The notes beneath the pieces are model-generated. The model searched no databases. It saw only the letters and a list, made by a program, of their open reading frames with translations, and had not been told where the DNA came from. Below, one piece after another: positions 10,926 to 19,801 of a stretch of DNA of 47,153 bases. Made by a program: the position numbers and the translations under genes. The stretch comes from Actinomycetales bacterium (GTDB lineage: Bacteria > Actinomycetota > Actinomycetes > S36-B12). How positions within the stretch are numbered: position 1 is the first letter of the stretch; each line of letters begins with the position of its first letter. The stretch covers positions 1 to 47,153 of the forward strand of contig JAGWVT010000012.1 of the NCBI GenBank assembly GCA_018970765.1. The letters are read 5' to 3'.

Positions 10926-12241
10926 CGTGCACCTGCGCCAACACCTGCGAAGACGTACGACGCGACGGGGTCGAAGGTCTCGTCGACCGGCGTGTGCGTG
11001 GCGGCCACGAACTCATCGCGGAAGTACTTCATCGCGGCCGGATACGGAGTTGCGGCCGCATCCCCGAGGGCGCAGAACGAGCGCCCGGCAATCTGACCAC
11101 ACAGGTCCGCGATGGTGTCCAACTCGGCCTCGGCTCCTGCGCCATGCTCGAACTTTTCCAGCAGGCCGGTAATCCAGTACGTCCCCTCACGGCAGGGTGT
11201 GCACTTGCCGCAGGACTCGTGTTTGTAGAACTCCAGCCAACGCGTCACAGCCTTGACGACGCTGACGGTCGGGTCGAAGAGCATCGGTGTTCCAGTGCCA
11301 AGCATTGTTCCAGCGGCTGCCATGTCCTCGTACGTCAACGGCGTATCAAGGTGTTCGGCGGTCAACAGCGGCACCGATGAGCCGCCGGGCAGCCAGAACT
11401 TCACCGGTGCACCATCGCGCATGCCACCCGCGTAATCCAGGAGCTCACGCATGGTGATACCCAGTGGAGCCTCGTAAATGCCAGGTCGGTTCACATGACC
11501 GGAGACGGCGAACACTTTGAAACCCGGGGACTTCTCAGTACCGAACTGGCGGAACCAGTCCGTCCCACGTTCAATGATGTAGGGGATGTTCGCGATCGTC
11601 TCGACGTTGTTGATAACTGTCGGGGAGGCATAAAGGCCTGCGACGGCCGGGAAGGGCGGCTTCAACCGCGGTTGGCCCCGGTAACCCTCAAGCGAGTCAA
11701 GCAGTGCTGTTTCCTCACCACATATATATGCGCCGGCTCCGGCATGGACAACGACTTCCAGATCGAAGCCGCTGCCCTGGATGTTTCGCCCGAGTAGGCC
11801 GGCCTGCTGCGCTTGGGCGACGGCCCGGGCCACTCGACGAATGGCCTGCGGCACTTCACCGCGGATGTAGATGAACGCGTGGTTCGCCCGGATCGCATAA
11901 GACGCGATGATCACGCCCTCCAGGAGGGCATGAGGGTTGGCCATCATGATCGGAATGTCCTTGCAGGCACCCGGTTCCGATTCGTCGGCGTTCACCACGA
12001 GGTAGTGCGGCTTGTTGTCCCCCTGCGGGACGAAGCCCCACTTCATTCCGGTCGGGAAGCCCGCGCCACCACGCCCACGCAGACCGGAATCCTTGACGCG
12101 GGTGATGACGTCGTCCGGTGACATGCGCAGTGCTGCTGCGAGTCCCTGGTATCCGCCGAGCCGTCGGTAGCCGTCGAGTGTCGACAGGTCCGCGACGTCC
12201 CAGTACTCCGTGATGACCGGCGTCAAGCCGGAAGTCACCAT
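10922..12241 (-). CDS. nuoF: NADH-quinone oxidoreductase subunit F
   Basis: NADH- and FMN-binding subunit (439 residues), the electron entry point of complex I. The glycine-rich motif RGRGGAGFPTG is at 55-65 and the FMN/NADH segment NADESEPGACKD at 84-95. The N3 [4Fe-4S] ligands are Cys344, Cys347 and Cys350 (CGKCTPCREG) plus Cys390. It starts 3 bases after the nuoE stop and overlaps nuoG by 4 bases. Length and motifs match actinobacterial NuoF. Confidence 0.97.
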   Translation of the reverse strand: MVTSGLTPVITEYWDVADLSTLDGYRRLGGYQGLAAALRMSPDDVITRVKDSGLRGRGGAGFPTGMKWGFVPQGDNKPHYLVVNADESEPGACKDIPIMMANPHALLEGVIIASYAIRANHAFIYIRGEVPQAIRRVARAVAQAQQAGLLGRNIQGSGFDLEVVVHAGAGAYICGEETALLDSLEGYRGQPRLKPPFPAVAGLYASPTVINNVETIANIPYIIERGTDWFRQFGTEKSPGFKVFAVSGHVNRPGIYEAPLGITMRELLDYAGGMRDGAPVKFWLPGGSSVPLLTAEHLDTPLTYEDMAAAGTMLGTGTPMLFDPTVSVVKAVTRWLEFYKHESCGKCTPCREGTYWITGLLEKFEHGAGAEAELDTIADLCGQIAGRSFCALGDAAATPYPAAMKYFRDEFVAATHTPVDETFDPVASYVFAGVGAGAR

Positions 12242-12244
12242 GGC

Positions 12245-12904
12245 TCAGCCCTCCTTCGTTGCGGGTGTCGCGGGAGCTGCGAAGCCGCGCTCCTTGGCCA
12301 GACGCAGGCCGGCAAGCATTTTGTCGTCTACGCAGTTTCCGGCATCGGCCAGACCATCGTCCATCAGTGCGAGCGTTCGCTCGGTCGCTGCAAAATCCCT
12401 AATGACCGGCCCGCGCGTGGATTCCACCGGCTGCCCAGCTGCAAGTCGATCAATCACGTCGACGGCGCTGGTGGGCGTCACATCATCCATGAACTCCCAG
12501 TCCACGGTCATCACGGGTGCGTGCGTGCAAGCAGCCTGGCACTCGATGCGCTCCAACCAGAACTGCCCGTCCGGCGTCGGCTCGTTGTGCCCCACGCCAA
12601 GACGATCGGACAAGGCTTGGTAAACAGCGTCGCCGCCGAGTAGACCGCAAAGCGTGTTGGTGCAGACCCCGATGTGATGACGTCCTACGGGACGACGCTT
12701 GTACATGGTGTAGAAGGAAGCAACTGCGGTGACCTCGGCTGCAGTCAGGCCGAGTACCTCGGCGCAAACAGCGATGCCTTCGGCAGTGACCTCGTCCTCC
12801 TCACTTTGCACGAGGTGCAGCATCGGCATCACCGCTGAACGACTACGCGGATATTTCGTCGCCAGTTCCCGCAACTGCGCCACGGTGGCTTCACTGATTG
12901 CCAT
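12245..12904 (-). CDS. nuoE: NADH-quinone oxidoreductase subunit E
   Basis: Thioredoxin-fold [2Fe-2S] subunit (219 residues) that holds cluster N1a. The four ligands are Cys81 and Cys86 (CTNTLC) and Cys122 and Cys126 (CQAAC). The N-terminal helical part (ATKYPRSRSAVMPML) is typical. The start is preceded by GAGGG, the last of several GAGG-containing copies in a short tandem repeat in the 57-base gap after nuoD (see that entry). This is the widest gap inside the nuo cluster. Confidence 0.96.
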   Translation of the reverse strand: MAISEATVAQLRELATKYPRSRSAVMPMLHLVQSEEDEVTAEGIAVCAEVLGLTAAEVTAVASFYTMYKRRPVGRHHIGVCTNTLCGLLGGDAVYQALSDRLGVGHNEPTPDGQFWLERIECQAACTHAPVMTVDWEFMDDVTPTSAVDVIDRLAAGQPVESTRGPVIRDFAATERTLALMDDGLADAGNCVDDKMLAGLRLAKERGFAAPATPATKEG

Positions 12905-12912
12905 GACTCATC

Positions 12913-12947
12913 CCTCGCACCTCAAAACCTCGCACCTCAAACCTCGC
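12913..12947. repeat. 15/14-bp tandem repeat between nuoD and nuoE
   Basis: On the plus strand CCTCGCACCTCAAAA is followed directly by CCTCGCACCTCAAA and then a partial CCTCGC. Read as mRNA, each unit contains GAGGT or GAGG, so the leader of nuoE carries several Shine-Dalgarno-like cores ahead of the one nearest the ATG. It looks like a replication-slippage duplication. Confidence 0.9.
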
Positions 12948-12961
12948 TACAAATGCCTTGA

Positions 12962-14290
12962 TCAGCGGTCCACGCCGCCCATAACGGGATCAATGCTTGC
13001 CACGGCCGCGATCACGTCGGCGATTTGCCCGCCCTCGCAGGTTGCCGGTACCGCCTGCAGATTGGTGAAAGAAGGGTCGCGGAAGTGCACCCGGTACGGG
13101 CGTGTTCCACCGGTGCTCACCACGTGCGCGCCCAACTCGCCGCGCGGCGACTCCACTGCCTGGTAGACCTGCCCGGCCGGCACTCGGAAGCCCTCGGTGA
13201 CCAACTTGAAATGGTGGATCAGGGCTTCCATGGACTCGGACATGATCTGGCGAATGTGCTCCAACGAATTGCCCTGGCCATCGGAGCCGATCGACAACTG
13301 TGCAGGCCAGGCGATCTTCTTGTCCTCGACCATCACCGGACCAGGCTTGGCGAGACGATCCAGTGCCTGCTCGACAATCTTTAGTGACTGCTGAATCTCC
13401 TCAAGTCGAATGAGGAAACGGCCGTAAGCATCGCACGTGTTCTGCGTAGCGACCTCGAATTCGTAGGTTTCGTATCCGCAGTACGGCTGTGACTTGCGCA
13501 GGTCATGTGGCAGGCCGGTGGCTCGAAGCACCGGTCCAGACATGCCCAATGCCATGCACCCGGTGAGATCCAGGTAGCCAACCCCGGAGGTGCGACCCAT
13601 CCAGATCGAGTTGTCGACTAGCAGGTTCGCGGTGTCCTTCAGTCGCTTACGCAGAACCTTAAGGTCCTTGCGGATCCGCGGGATTGCATCCGGTGGCAGA
13701 TCCTGGGCAACCCCACCGGGGCGAACATAGGCGCTATTCATGCGCAGTCCGGTGATCATTTCGAAGATATCGAGGATGATCTCCCGCTCGCGGAATCCGA
13801 AGATCATCGCGGAGAGCGCACCGAGTTCCATGCCGCCGGTAGCCAGCGCCACTAGGTGCGAGGAGATGCGGTTCAACTCCATCATGAGTACACGGATCGT
13901 GGTGGCGCGCTCCGGGATCTGGTCGGTAATCCCGAGCAAGCGTTCTACTGCAAGGCAGTAGGCGGTCTCGTTGAAGAACGGGGAGAGGTAATCCATCCGA
14001 GTGACGAAGGTGACCGCTTGCACCCAGGTGCGGTATTCGAGGTTCTTCTCGATTCCGGTGTGCAGGTAGCCGATGCCGCAGCGTGCCTCAGTGACTGTCT
14101 CACCGTCGAGTTCGAGGATCAGGCGAAGCACCCCGTGTGTGGATGGGTGCTGCGGACCCATGTTGACGACGATGCGCTCCTTCTCGCCGTCCCCAGCACC
14201 CTGAATGGTGTCCCAGTCACCACCGGTGACGGTGTGAACCCGTCCTTCAGTTGTCCGGTAAGAGTCGGCAAATGCCGTATCGCTACTCAT
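12962..14290 (-). CDS. nuoD: NADH-quinone oxidoreductase subunit D
   Basis: 49-kDa-type subunit (442 residues) that, with NuoB and NuoH, builds the quinone reduction site; related to the large subunit of NiFe hydrogenases. Conserved stretches are [20 protein letters not shown] (His-containing quinone-site loop), [18 protein letters not shown] and [12 protein letters not shown], with DPVMGGVDR at the C-terminus. The ATG overlaps the nuoC stop as TGATG (1-base overlap), indicating coupling. Confidence 0.97.
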   Translation of the reverse strand: MSSDTAFADSYRTTEGRVHTVTGGDWDTIQGAGDGEKERIVVNMGPQHPSTHGVLRLILELDGETVTEARCGIGYLHTGIEKNLEYRTWVQAVTFVTRMDYLSPFFNETAYCLAVERLLGITDQIPERATTIRVLMMELNRISSHLVALATGGMELGALSAMIFGFREREIILDIFEMITGLRMNSAYVRPGGVAQDLPPDAIPRIRKDLKVLRKRLKDTANLLVDNSIWMGRTSGVGYLDLTGCMALGMSGPVLRATGLPHDLRKSQPYCGYETYEFEVATQNTCDAYGRFLIRLEEIQQSLKIVEQALDRLAKPGPVMVEDKKIAWPAQLSIGSDGQGNSLEHIRQIMSESMEALIHHFKLVTEGFRVPAGQVYQAVESPRGELGAHVVSTGGTRPYRVHFRDPSFTNLQAVPATCEGGQIADVIAAVASIDPVMGGVDR

Positions 14291-15006
14291 CAGTTGTATG
14301 CCCTCCGCCGATCCGGTGCAGGGATGGTGGCTCCCTTGAACTCGACTTCGATGCCACCAAGTGGGTAGTCCTTGCGCTGCGGATGGCCAACCCAGTCGTC
14401 CGGCATCTCGATACGGGTCAGTGCGGGATGCCCGTCGAAGATGATGCCGAAGAAGTCCCAGGTCTCGCGCTCATGCCAGTCGCAGGTCGGGTACACGCCA
14501 ACGATGGAGGGAATGTGCGGGTCGGCATCCGGCGCTGTTACCTCGACCCTGATGCGCCGATTGTGGGTGATCGAAAGGAAGTGGTAGACCGCGTGCAACT
14601 CCCGTCCGGCATCCTCAAGGTAGTGCACGCCGTTGACGCCACTGCAGAACTCGAACCGAAGGCCCGGCTCGTCCCGCAGGGTTAGCGCGAAGGGCACCAA
14701 GTGCTCACGCTTGACGTAGAAAGTGATCTCACCGCGATCGACGACAACCTTCTCAACCGGGCTCTGGTCTGCGACGCCGCGCGCTGCCAGGCACAGCTGC
14801 AACTCCTCGGCGAGTTCGTCGAAGCCATTGCCGTATGGCGGGGTGCTCGGACCGGGCATCACGCGCATGTCAACCAGGCCACCGAATCCACTGGTGTCGC
14901 CCGAGCCCTGCACGCCGAACGCACCCGAGGATACGTTCACGATGTCGATCGCCTGGACGCCCTGCGGTACGACCGGTTGCACATCGCTTGTCTCGTTGGC
15001 ACTCAC
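14290..15006 (-). CDS. nuoC: NADH-quinone oxidoreductase subunit C
   Basis: 30-kDa-type peripheral-arm subunit (238 residues), a structural partner of NuoD. The core has [38 protein letters not shown] and the family signature region ending [17 protein letters not shown]. An N-terminal extension of ~70 residues without obvious domain precedes the core. The ATG overlaps the nuoB stop by 4 bases. Confidence 0.96.
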   Translation of the reverse strand: MSANETSDVQPVVPQGVQAIDIVNVSSGAFGVQGSGDTSGFGGLVDMRVMPGPSTPPYGNGFDELAEELQLCLAARGVADQSPVEKVVVDRGEITFYVKREHLVPFALTLRDEPGLRFEFCSGVNGVHYLEDAGRELHAVYHFLSITHNRRIRVEVTAPDADPHIPSIVGVYPTCDWHERETWDFFGIIFDGHPALTRIEMPDDWVGHPQRKDYPLGGIEVEFKGATIPAPDRRRAYN

Positions 15007-15557
15007 CGCAGCAGACCCTTCATTTCCAGCGTGGGGGTTGCCGTTAATGCCGTCATCTCCTCAGCCACCAACTCCGCGCGACGATTCGGGCCCAACTTGG
15101 TGTCTTGGATCTTGTCATGCAGTTTGAGAATGGCATCGATCAACATCTCTGGGCGAGGCGGGCACCCTGGCAGGTAGATATCAACCGGCACGATGTGGTC
15201 GACTCCCTGCACGATTGCGTAGTTATTGAACATTCCACCGCTGGATGCGCACACACCCATGGCGAGCACCCACTTTGGATTCGGCATCTGGTCATACACC
15301 TGACGCACGACCGGCGCCATCTTCTGGCTGACTCGACCGGCCACGATCATCAGGTCGGCCTGACGCGGCGACGCACGGAAGACCTCCATACCGAAACGGG
15401 CGATGTCGTATCGGGGGCCGCCAGTCGCCATCATCTCGATCGCGCAGCAGGCCAGTCCGAAGGTCGCTGGCCAGAGCGAGCCCTTGCGTGCGTACCCGGC
15501 GAACTTCTCAACGGTGGTGAGCAGTAGGCCGGAGGGGAGCGCTTCTTCGAGTCCCAT
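15003..15557 (-). CDS. nuoB: NADH-quinone oxidoreductase subunit B
   Basis: 20-kDa-type subunit (184 residues) carrying cluster N2, the electron donor to quinone. All four ligands are present: the adjacent pair Cys37-Cys38 ([10 protein letters not shown]), Cys103 ([11 protein letters not shown]) and Cys132 ([10 protein letters not shown]). It lies 6 bases after the nuoA stop and overlaps nuoC by 4 bases. Confidence 0.98.
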   Translation of the reverse strand: MGLEEALPSGLLLTTVEKFAGYARKGSLWPATFGLACCAIEMMATGGPRYDIARFGMEVFRASPRQADLMIVAGRVSQKMAPVVRQVYDQMPNPKWVLAMGVCASSGGMFNNYAIVQGVDHIVPVDIYLPGCPPRPEMLIDAILKLHDKIQDTKLGPNRRAELVAEEMTALTATPTLEMKGLLR

Positions 15558-15563
15558 GCTGCC

Positions 15564-15923
15564 TCAATCCCACTCGAGCCCGCGCCGCCGCCAGACATAG
15601 GCGTACACCACGAGCAGGGTCACGATGAACAACACCATTTCAATCAAGCCGAACAGCGCCAACTGGTCGAAGGCCACCGCCCAGGGGTACAGGAACACAA
15701 TTTCGATGTCGAAGATGATGAACAGCATCGCCGTGAGGTAATACTTCACGGGGAATCGGCCACCGCCCACCGGTTGCGGTGTCGGATCAATGCCGCATTC
15801 GTATGCATCAACCTTCGCCCGGTTGTAGCGCTTAGGGCCGGTGAACGTAGCCACCGTCACGGAAAAGACTGCGAAACCAAAGGCGAGGAGGCCGAGCACC
15901 AGGATCGGCGCGTAGACGTTCAC
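15564..15923 (-). CDS. nuoA: NADH-quinone oxidoreductase subunit A
   Basis: First gene of the nuo cluster, a three-helix membrane subunit of 119 residues. The conserved loop YECGIDPTPQPVGGGRFPVK, with the quinone-cavity cysteine, and the second-helix acidic stretch FIIFDIEIVFLYPWA are visible. The start is a GTG. No strong Shine-Dalgarno sits at ideal spacing (GAGGGG lies about 11 bases upstream), and CACCGGTG, a perfect 8-bp palindrome, spans the start codon. The 101-base upstream gap holds a Rex-operator-like site, so expression is probably redox-controlled. Confidence 0.96.
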   Translation of the reverse strand: MNVYAPILVLGLLAFGFAVFSVTVATFTGPKRYNRAKVDAYECGIDPTPQPVGGGRFPVKYYLTAMLFIIFDIEIVFLYPWAVAFDQLALFGLIEMVLFIVTLLVVYAYVWRRRGLEWD

Positions 15924-15963
15924 CGGTGGATCAACCCCTCGAATCAGAAGCAGGTATTCGGCC

Positions 15964-15981
15964 TTGTGATGGCATTCACGA
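15964..15981 (-). promoter_or_regulatory. Candidate Rex operator upstream of nuoA
   Basis: The plus-strand sequence TTGTGATGGCATTCACGA matches the Rex consensus TTGTGAANNNNTTCACAA at 12 of 14 defined positions, with the two mismatches at opposite ends of the half-sites. It lies ~41 bases upstream of the nuoA start. A rex gene occurs in the same window, and Streptomyces Rex is known to repress nuo. No binding evidence exists; this is a sequence match only. Confidence 0.6.
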
Positions 15982-15998
15982 GGCCCAGAACTGCCGTC

Positions 15999-16004
15999 AG
16001 CATA
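15999..16004 (-). promoter_or_regulatory. Possible -10 element of the nuo promoter
   Basis: TATGCT on the minus strand fits the TANNNT actinobacterial -10. It would start transcription near 15993, placing the Rex-like site about 12-29 bases downstream of the start and giving a ~70-base leader. The hexamer overlaps a small inverted repeat, CAGCA-TAG-TGCTG (15998-16010). No convincing -35 was seen. Confidence 0.3.
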
Positions 16005-16024
16005 GTGCTGCTGAACTCACCGAC

Positions 16025-16720
16025 TCACGCTGGGTTGACGCCCCGATGGAGGGCAACAATGCCGCCTGTGAGGTTCCGCCACTCCACTTGACCCCAACCA
16101 GCGCTGACCAGGTCGTCCGCCAGGGTCTGTTGGTCGGGCCAGGCCCGGATCGACTCAGCCAAGTACCGATAGGCCTCCGGGTTGCTCGCCACCCGTTCGG
16201 CCACCGCCGGCAGCGCCCGCATCAGGTACTCCATATAGATGGAGCGCAACAGCGAGTTAGTCGGGTGGGAGAACTCGCAAACGACCAAGCGCCCCCCCGG
16301 GCGCACCACTCTGCGCAGTTCTTCCAGTCCCCGATGCCGATCCACCAGGTTGCGCAGGCCGAAGGAAATTGTGGCGGCGTCAAAAACCCCGTCAGCGAAG
16401 GGCAGGGCCAGCCCGTCGCCGGCGACAAAGGCCAGGTCTGGGTGCCGGCGACGTCCCTGCCGCAGCATGCCCAGCGAGAAGTCCGCGGCCACCACAGCCG
16501 CCCCCGCCTTGGCGAATGGCAGGCTCGAGGTACCGGTACCCGCAGCAAGATCCAGGACGCGCATGCCAGCCAATGGGCGTACCGCCGAGACTACGGCGTT
16601 GCGCCACCTGCGCGTCTGCCACAGCGCCAGCACGTCGTTGGTGATGTCGTAACGCGGGGCCACTTCGTCGAACATGGCGGCAACCGCCGTCGGGTCCTTC
16701 GCTAGGTCCGCACGCGCCAC
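16025..16720 (-). CDS. menG: Demethylmenaquinone methyltransferase
   Basis: SAM-dependent C-methyltransferase of the UbiE/MenG family (231 residues) that performs the last menaquinone step. Motif [17 protein letters not shown] is at 55-70, the acidic residue at the end of strand 2 is Asp80, and the family's [20 protein letters not shown] and [15 protein letters not shown] blocks follow. It starts at GTG. CAGACT lies 6 bases upstream, a degenerate version of the -10 seen before other genes here, so the message may be leaderless. Many actinobacteria have a geranylgeranyl reductase gene between menG and nuoA; none is present in the 101-base gap. Confidence 0.94.
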   Translation of the reverse strand: MARADLAKDPTAVAAMFDEVAPRYDITNDVLALWQTRRWRNAVVSAVRPLAGMRVLDLAAGTGTSSLPFAKAGAAVVAADFSLGMLRQGRRRHPDLAFVAGDGLALPFADGVFDAATISFGLRNLVDRHRGLEELRRVVRPGGRLVVCEFSHPTNSLLRSIYMEYLMRALPAVAERVASNPEAYRYLAESIRAWPDQQTLADDLVSAGWGQVEWRNLTGGIVALHRGVNPA

Positions 16721-16754
16721 GACTGGAGTCTGTCATCGCCACGAGAGCCCCGCA

Positions 16755-16764
16755 TTTCGCGAAA
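16755..16764. promoter_or_regulatory. TTTCGCGAAA palindrome between menG and menF
   Basis: A perfect 10-bp palindrome lies in the 128-base divergent promoter region of menG and menF, about 35 bases upstream of the menG start and 70 bases upstream of the menF -10. Its position would allow a repressor to act on both genes. No regulator is known for it from this window. Confidence 0.3.
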
Positions 16765-16836
16765 CGTGACCAACACCACGGTTACCACTTCCCCATGCAG
16801 GCTGTCGCCGCTGATGCAGGGTCGCAGCGCGGCACC

Positions 16837-16851
16837 TAGCCTTGAGTCATG
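16837..16851 (+). promoter_or_regulatory. menF: Leaderless promoter of menF
   Basis: TAGCCT, six bases, then ATG. The -10 hexamer fits TANNNT and its distance puts the transcript's first base at or next to the A of ATG. No Shine-Dalgarno is present. Confidence 0.65.
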
Positions 16852-18180
16852 CGTGCTGTGCCCCCGACCAACCTGCAGGTTGCCAACAGGCAGGCCGGCG
16901 TGCGTCAGACGGCACCCATCGTGCGCACCCGCCCCATTGATGACCCCGAGGCGCTGCTTGCACTGTTGCCCAACGACCACCCATCCGCCTGGGTCCGCGA
17001 CGGGGAAGGGCTGGTCGGTTGGGGGGTTGCCGCAGAGTTACAGGTGCGAGGCTTCGAGCGATTTAGTCGTACCCAGCGTTGGTGGAACTCCTGGTGTCAG
17101 GCAGCGACCATTGACGACACCGTCGCGGTGCCAGGCAGCGGACCGGTGGCATTCGGGTCATTCACCTTCGATCCAGATGCCTGGTCGTCCATCGTGATTG
17201 TGCCCAAGGTCGTCGTCGGTCGACGAGGTGGGCAGGCCTGGATGACGGTCGTGGAGATGCCTGATGAAGAGGCGTCACCGACTACCGGGCTTACCGATGT
17301 GACGCGCAGGACCACGCTGCATGCGGTGACACCGGCGGCCCAGATCGAGGGAATTCAGTGGCGGACCGGCGCGGCAACGGAGGCTCGCTGGCAGGAAGCC
17401 GTGCGTGAGGCGGTTCGGCGCATTAATGCGGGTGAGATGGACAAAGTGGTGCTGGCTCGCGATGTGATCGGTGAGGTGACCGGCCCCCTAGACCTTCGCC
17501 TGCTCCTCGACAACCTGGCCTCGGCGTACCCGAGCTGCTGGACCTTTGCGGTTGACGGTCTCGTCGGGGCCACCCCGGAGTTGCTGGTTCGTCGCACGGG
17601 TGATCTCGTGACCAGTCGCGTGCTGGCCGGGACGGTTCGACGTCAAGGAGATGCGAGCATCGACGCCTCACTTGCCGAGGCACTCCTCGCCAGTGGCAAG
17701 GACCTCGAGGAACACGAGTACGCGGTGCACTCAGTTGCCCGCGCACTCGCCGCACACTGCACAGACCTTGACGTTCCGCCGCGCCCACACGTGCTGCGCC
17801 TAGCCAATGTCCAGCACCTCGCCACTGATGTGACCGGTCAACTGGCCGATGGAACGTCGGTGCTCGGCTTGGCAGCCGCGCTGCACCCGACAGCTGCGGT
17901 CTGTGGAACACCGACCGAGCGTGCAATGGCTGCCATCCGTGAACTTGAGGGCATGGATCGGCGTCGCTACGCCGGTCCAGTGGGTTGGTTCGATGCCCAC
18001 GGCGATGGTGAATTCGGTATCGCCTTGCGCTGCGCCGAGGTGGACGCTGCCAGTGGCCGGGTACGTGCATTCGCCGGCTGCGGAATTGTTAGTGGGTCAA
18101 ACGCTGAACAAGAGCTCGCGGAATCAACCGCCAAGCTCGCGCCGGTTATGAACGCTCTCATCACGGAAACTCTCACCTGA
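16849..18180 (+). CDS. menF: Isochorismate synthase
   Basis: Converts chorismate to isochorismate, the committed menaquinone step. The 443-residue protein has the chorismate-binding fold in its C-terminal ~260 residues: MDKVVLARDV, GATPELLVRR, VLAGTVRRQGD, the HPTAAVCGTP motif, GPVGWFDAHGDGEFGIALR and the closing GCGIVSGS. An isochorismatase or salicylate synthase role is not suggested, since men genes surround it. The 3' end overlaps the convergent acetyltransferase gene by 57 bases, so both proteins read the same DNA there on opposite strands. Confidence 0.93.
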   Translation: MRAVPPTNLQVANRQAGVRQTAPIVRTRPIDDPEALLALLPNDHPSAWVRDGEGLVGWGVAAELQVRGFERFSRTQRWWNSWCQAATIDDTVAVPGSGPVAFGSFTFDPDAWSSIVIVPKVVVGRRGGQAWMTVVEMPDEEASPTTGLTDVTRRTTLHAVTPAAQIEGIQWRTGAATEARWQEAVREAVRRINAGEMDKVVLARDVIGEVTGPLDLRLLLDNLASAYPSCWTFAVDGLVGATPELLVRRTGDLVTSRVLAGTVRRQGDASIDASLAEALLASGKDLEEHEYAVHSVARALAAHCTDLDVPPRPHVLRLANVQHLATDVTGQLADGTSVLGLAAALHPTAAVCGTPTERAMAAIRELEGMDRRRYAGPVGWFDAHGDGEFGIALRCAEVDAASGRVRAFAGCGIVSGSNAEQELAESTAKLAPVMNALITETLT

Positions 18181-19770
18181 CCGATCCTTACGCAAGCAGG
18201 CCACCGCACCACCGAAGTCATGATCGGTGAAGCGCTGCCAGTCGCTCCAGACAGCACCGGCCGCTCGCTGATCCTCATCGAGTTGCGCAAGCATCGTGAG
18301 CATGGCTTGATTCACCGCCAGCACGTAGGCGCGAACCTGGGTGAACTGCAGGCGTTCAGCAACGTCCATTAAGTGCCTCACGAGAAGTCGGCCGACCCCC
18401 CGCCGATGCCAGGCGTCGTCGACGATGACCGCGATCTCGCCGGTATCCAGCTCATCCGGGCTGATCGGAAATGCATTGCCAACCCCAACGACCAATTGAT
18501 CACTCGTCACCGCCACCAGCGTGGCCCCACGATGACCCCCGGCGATTCGACGAAGGTTGTCCTCGCGCCAAGCGTTCATCGGCGTGAAGTAGCGCTGATA
18601 GCGACTGTTCTCCGAACAGCGTTCATGCATCTGCGCTATTGCAACGGCGTCCTGCGGGCGCGCCAAACGAATCGTCAACACCGTGCCGTCAGACAACACG
18701 TCGGACCAGCCGTAGTCTTCGCCGAACCCACGAATCTGAGCAAGGGCCGCTACCAGCGTGAGCAATGTGGAGGCCCGGTCACGTTCGGTACCGGTAAACG
18801 GGATCACCTGCCTGCGCAAGATCACGTGCCGATCGATTGTCCATTGCAATCGCATTATCAGTGCTGAGGTGTTATCTCCTTCAGCCGCCGGCACCACCTC
18901 CCAGGAATCCGCCAGCACCAGATCAGCAGCGGCCTGGGGAGCCGCATCTGGGTCGGATGCCAGCGAAATGCACTGCTCAAGCACTCGGGTGGCGATGTCT
19001 CTCATGTCTTCGGCAACGCCTCGAGTAACGCTGGTGGTTGGCGCGGTTGCCGATATCACCTGCAGCAGGCTCATCCGATCCAATTCGACGGGTGCCCCCA
19101 GTAGCAGGTCTACCTGTTGGCGACCGTTGTGCGGCATAGCTGCCAACACAGTCATCACCTGCACGCGGACCATCGCCATCGAGCGCAGCAGGTGGGGCAG
19201 GGCAGTCGCGCTATCGGCAATGACCGTGCGCGCACGCCAGTACTGAACCTGGGATCCCGGTGAGGCGATTTGTGGGTACTCCGGGGCGAGTGACTCCAGC
19301 AGGCGCGCCGATAGCGCCGACCAGGAGCGTTCATCGACCCAACGACCCAGATCTCGACCGTCGGCATGCGCGGTGGCCTGGCGAAGCAAGGTGAGCCCGG
19401 CGCTGACAGCCATCATGTGCAAGGCCGCTGCATCGGAATCAACGGCTTGGTCTATGGCACCGCTGTCTCGCAATTGATGCACCACCGTGCGTGTTGCCGC
19501 CCACCGCTGCGCAAGGCGCGCATCCACCAGCGCCGCGAGAACTGGGTCCTCGGCAGCCAGCGCCATCGCCTGCAGTTCGCGCAGATCCCAGGCGGCCGCC
19601 GGGCTCGTCAGCACCGAGCGGGCCGCCTGTAGGAGCACGGGCATGGGGTCGCCATCCGAATCCCGGGCCTGCTGCTGCATAGCGCGGGCCACCGGCGGGA
19701 AAGGCAGCCCGGCGGTCATGGCGCGAAGGGCCTTCGCTGCGGCCTGCAGCGCACGTGCCGGCTGCTTCAT
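18124..19770 (-). CDS. Multi-domain GNAT acetyltransferase (TetR-C-like, ACT-like, GAF-like, GNAT)
   Basis: 548-residue protein. The C-terminal GNAT acetyltransferase domain (~364-520) has CSENSRYQRYFTP, typical of protein-lysine acetyltransferases of the Pat type, and the acetyl-CoA loop HRRGVGR (455-461), with His where Gln or Arg is usual. Upstream regions are assigned by eye only. Residues ~60-165 look like a TetR ligand-binding helical domain (AEDPVLAALVDARLAQR). Residues ~180-245 look ACT-like. Residues ~255-355 look GAF-like, ending in the FTGTERDRAS helix. ACT-GNAT fusions (AAPatA) in Micromonospora and Streptomyces are amino-acid-regulated lysine acetyltransferases, so an amino-acid- or ligand-controlled acetylase is plausible. 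It starts 31 bases after the menD stop, probably the same transcript. The substrate is unknown. Confidence 0.8.
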   Translation of the reverse strand: MKQPARALQAAAKALRAMTAGLPFPPVARAMQQQARDSDGDPMPVLLQAARSVLTSPAAAWDLRELQAMALAAEDPVLAALVDARLAQRWAATRTVVHQLRDSGAIDQAVDSDAAALHMMAVSAGLTLLRQATAHADGRDLGRWVDERSWSALSARLLESLAPEYPQIASPGSQVQYWRARTVIADSATALPHLLRSMAMVRVQVMTVLAAMPHNGRQQVDLLLGAPVELDRMSLLQVISATAPTTSVTRGVAEDMRDIATRVLEQCISLASDPDAAPQAAADLVLADSWEVVPAAEGDNTSALIMRLQWTIDRHVILRRQVIPFTGTERDRASTLLTLVAALAQIRGFGEDYGWSDVLSDGTVLTIRLARPQDAVAIAQMHERCSENSRYQRYFTPMNAWREDNLRRIAGGHRGATLVAVTSDQLVVGVGNAFPISPDELDTGEIAVIVDDAWHRRGVGRLLVRHLMDVAERLQFTQVRAYVLAVNQAMLTMLAQLDEDQRAAGAVWSDWQRFTDHDFGGAVACLRKDRSGESFRDESVHNRRELGG

Positions 19771-19801
19771 CGCTTACCCATGAGAACCCATCAGGCACTC
19801 A

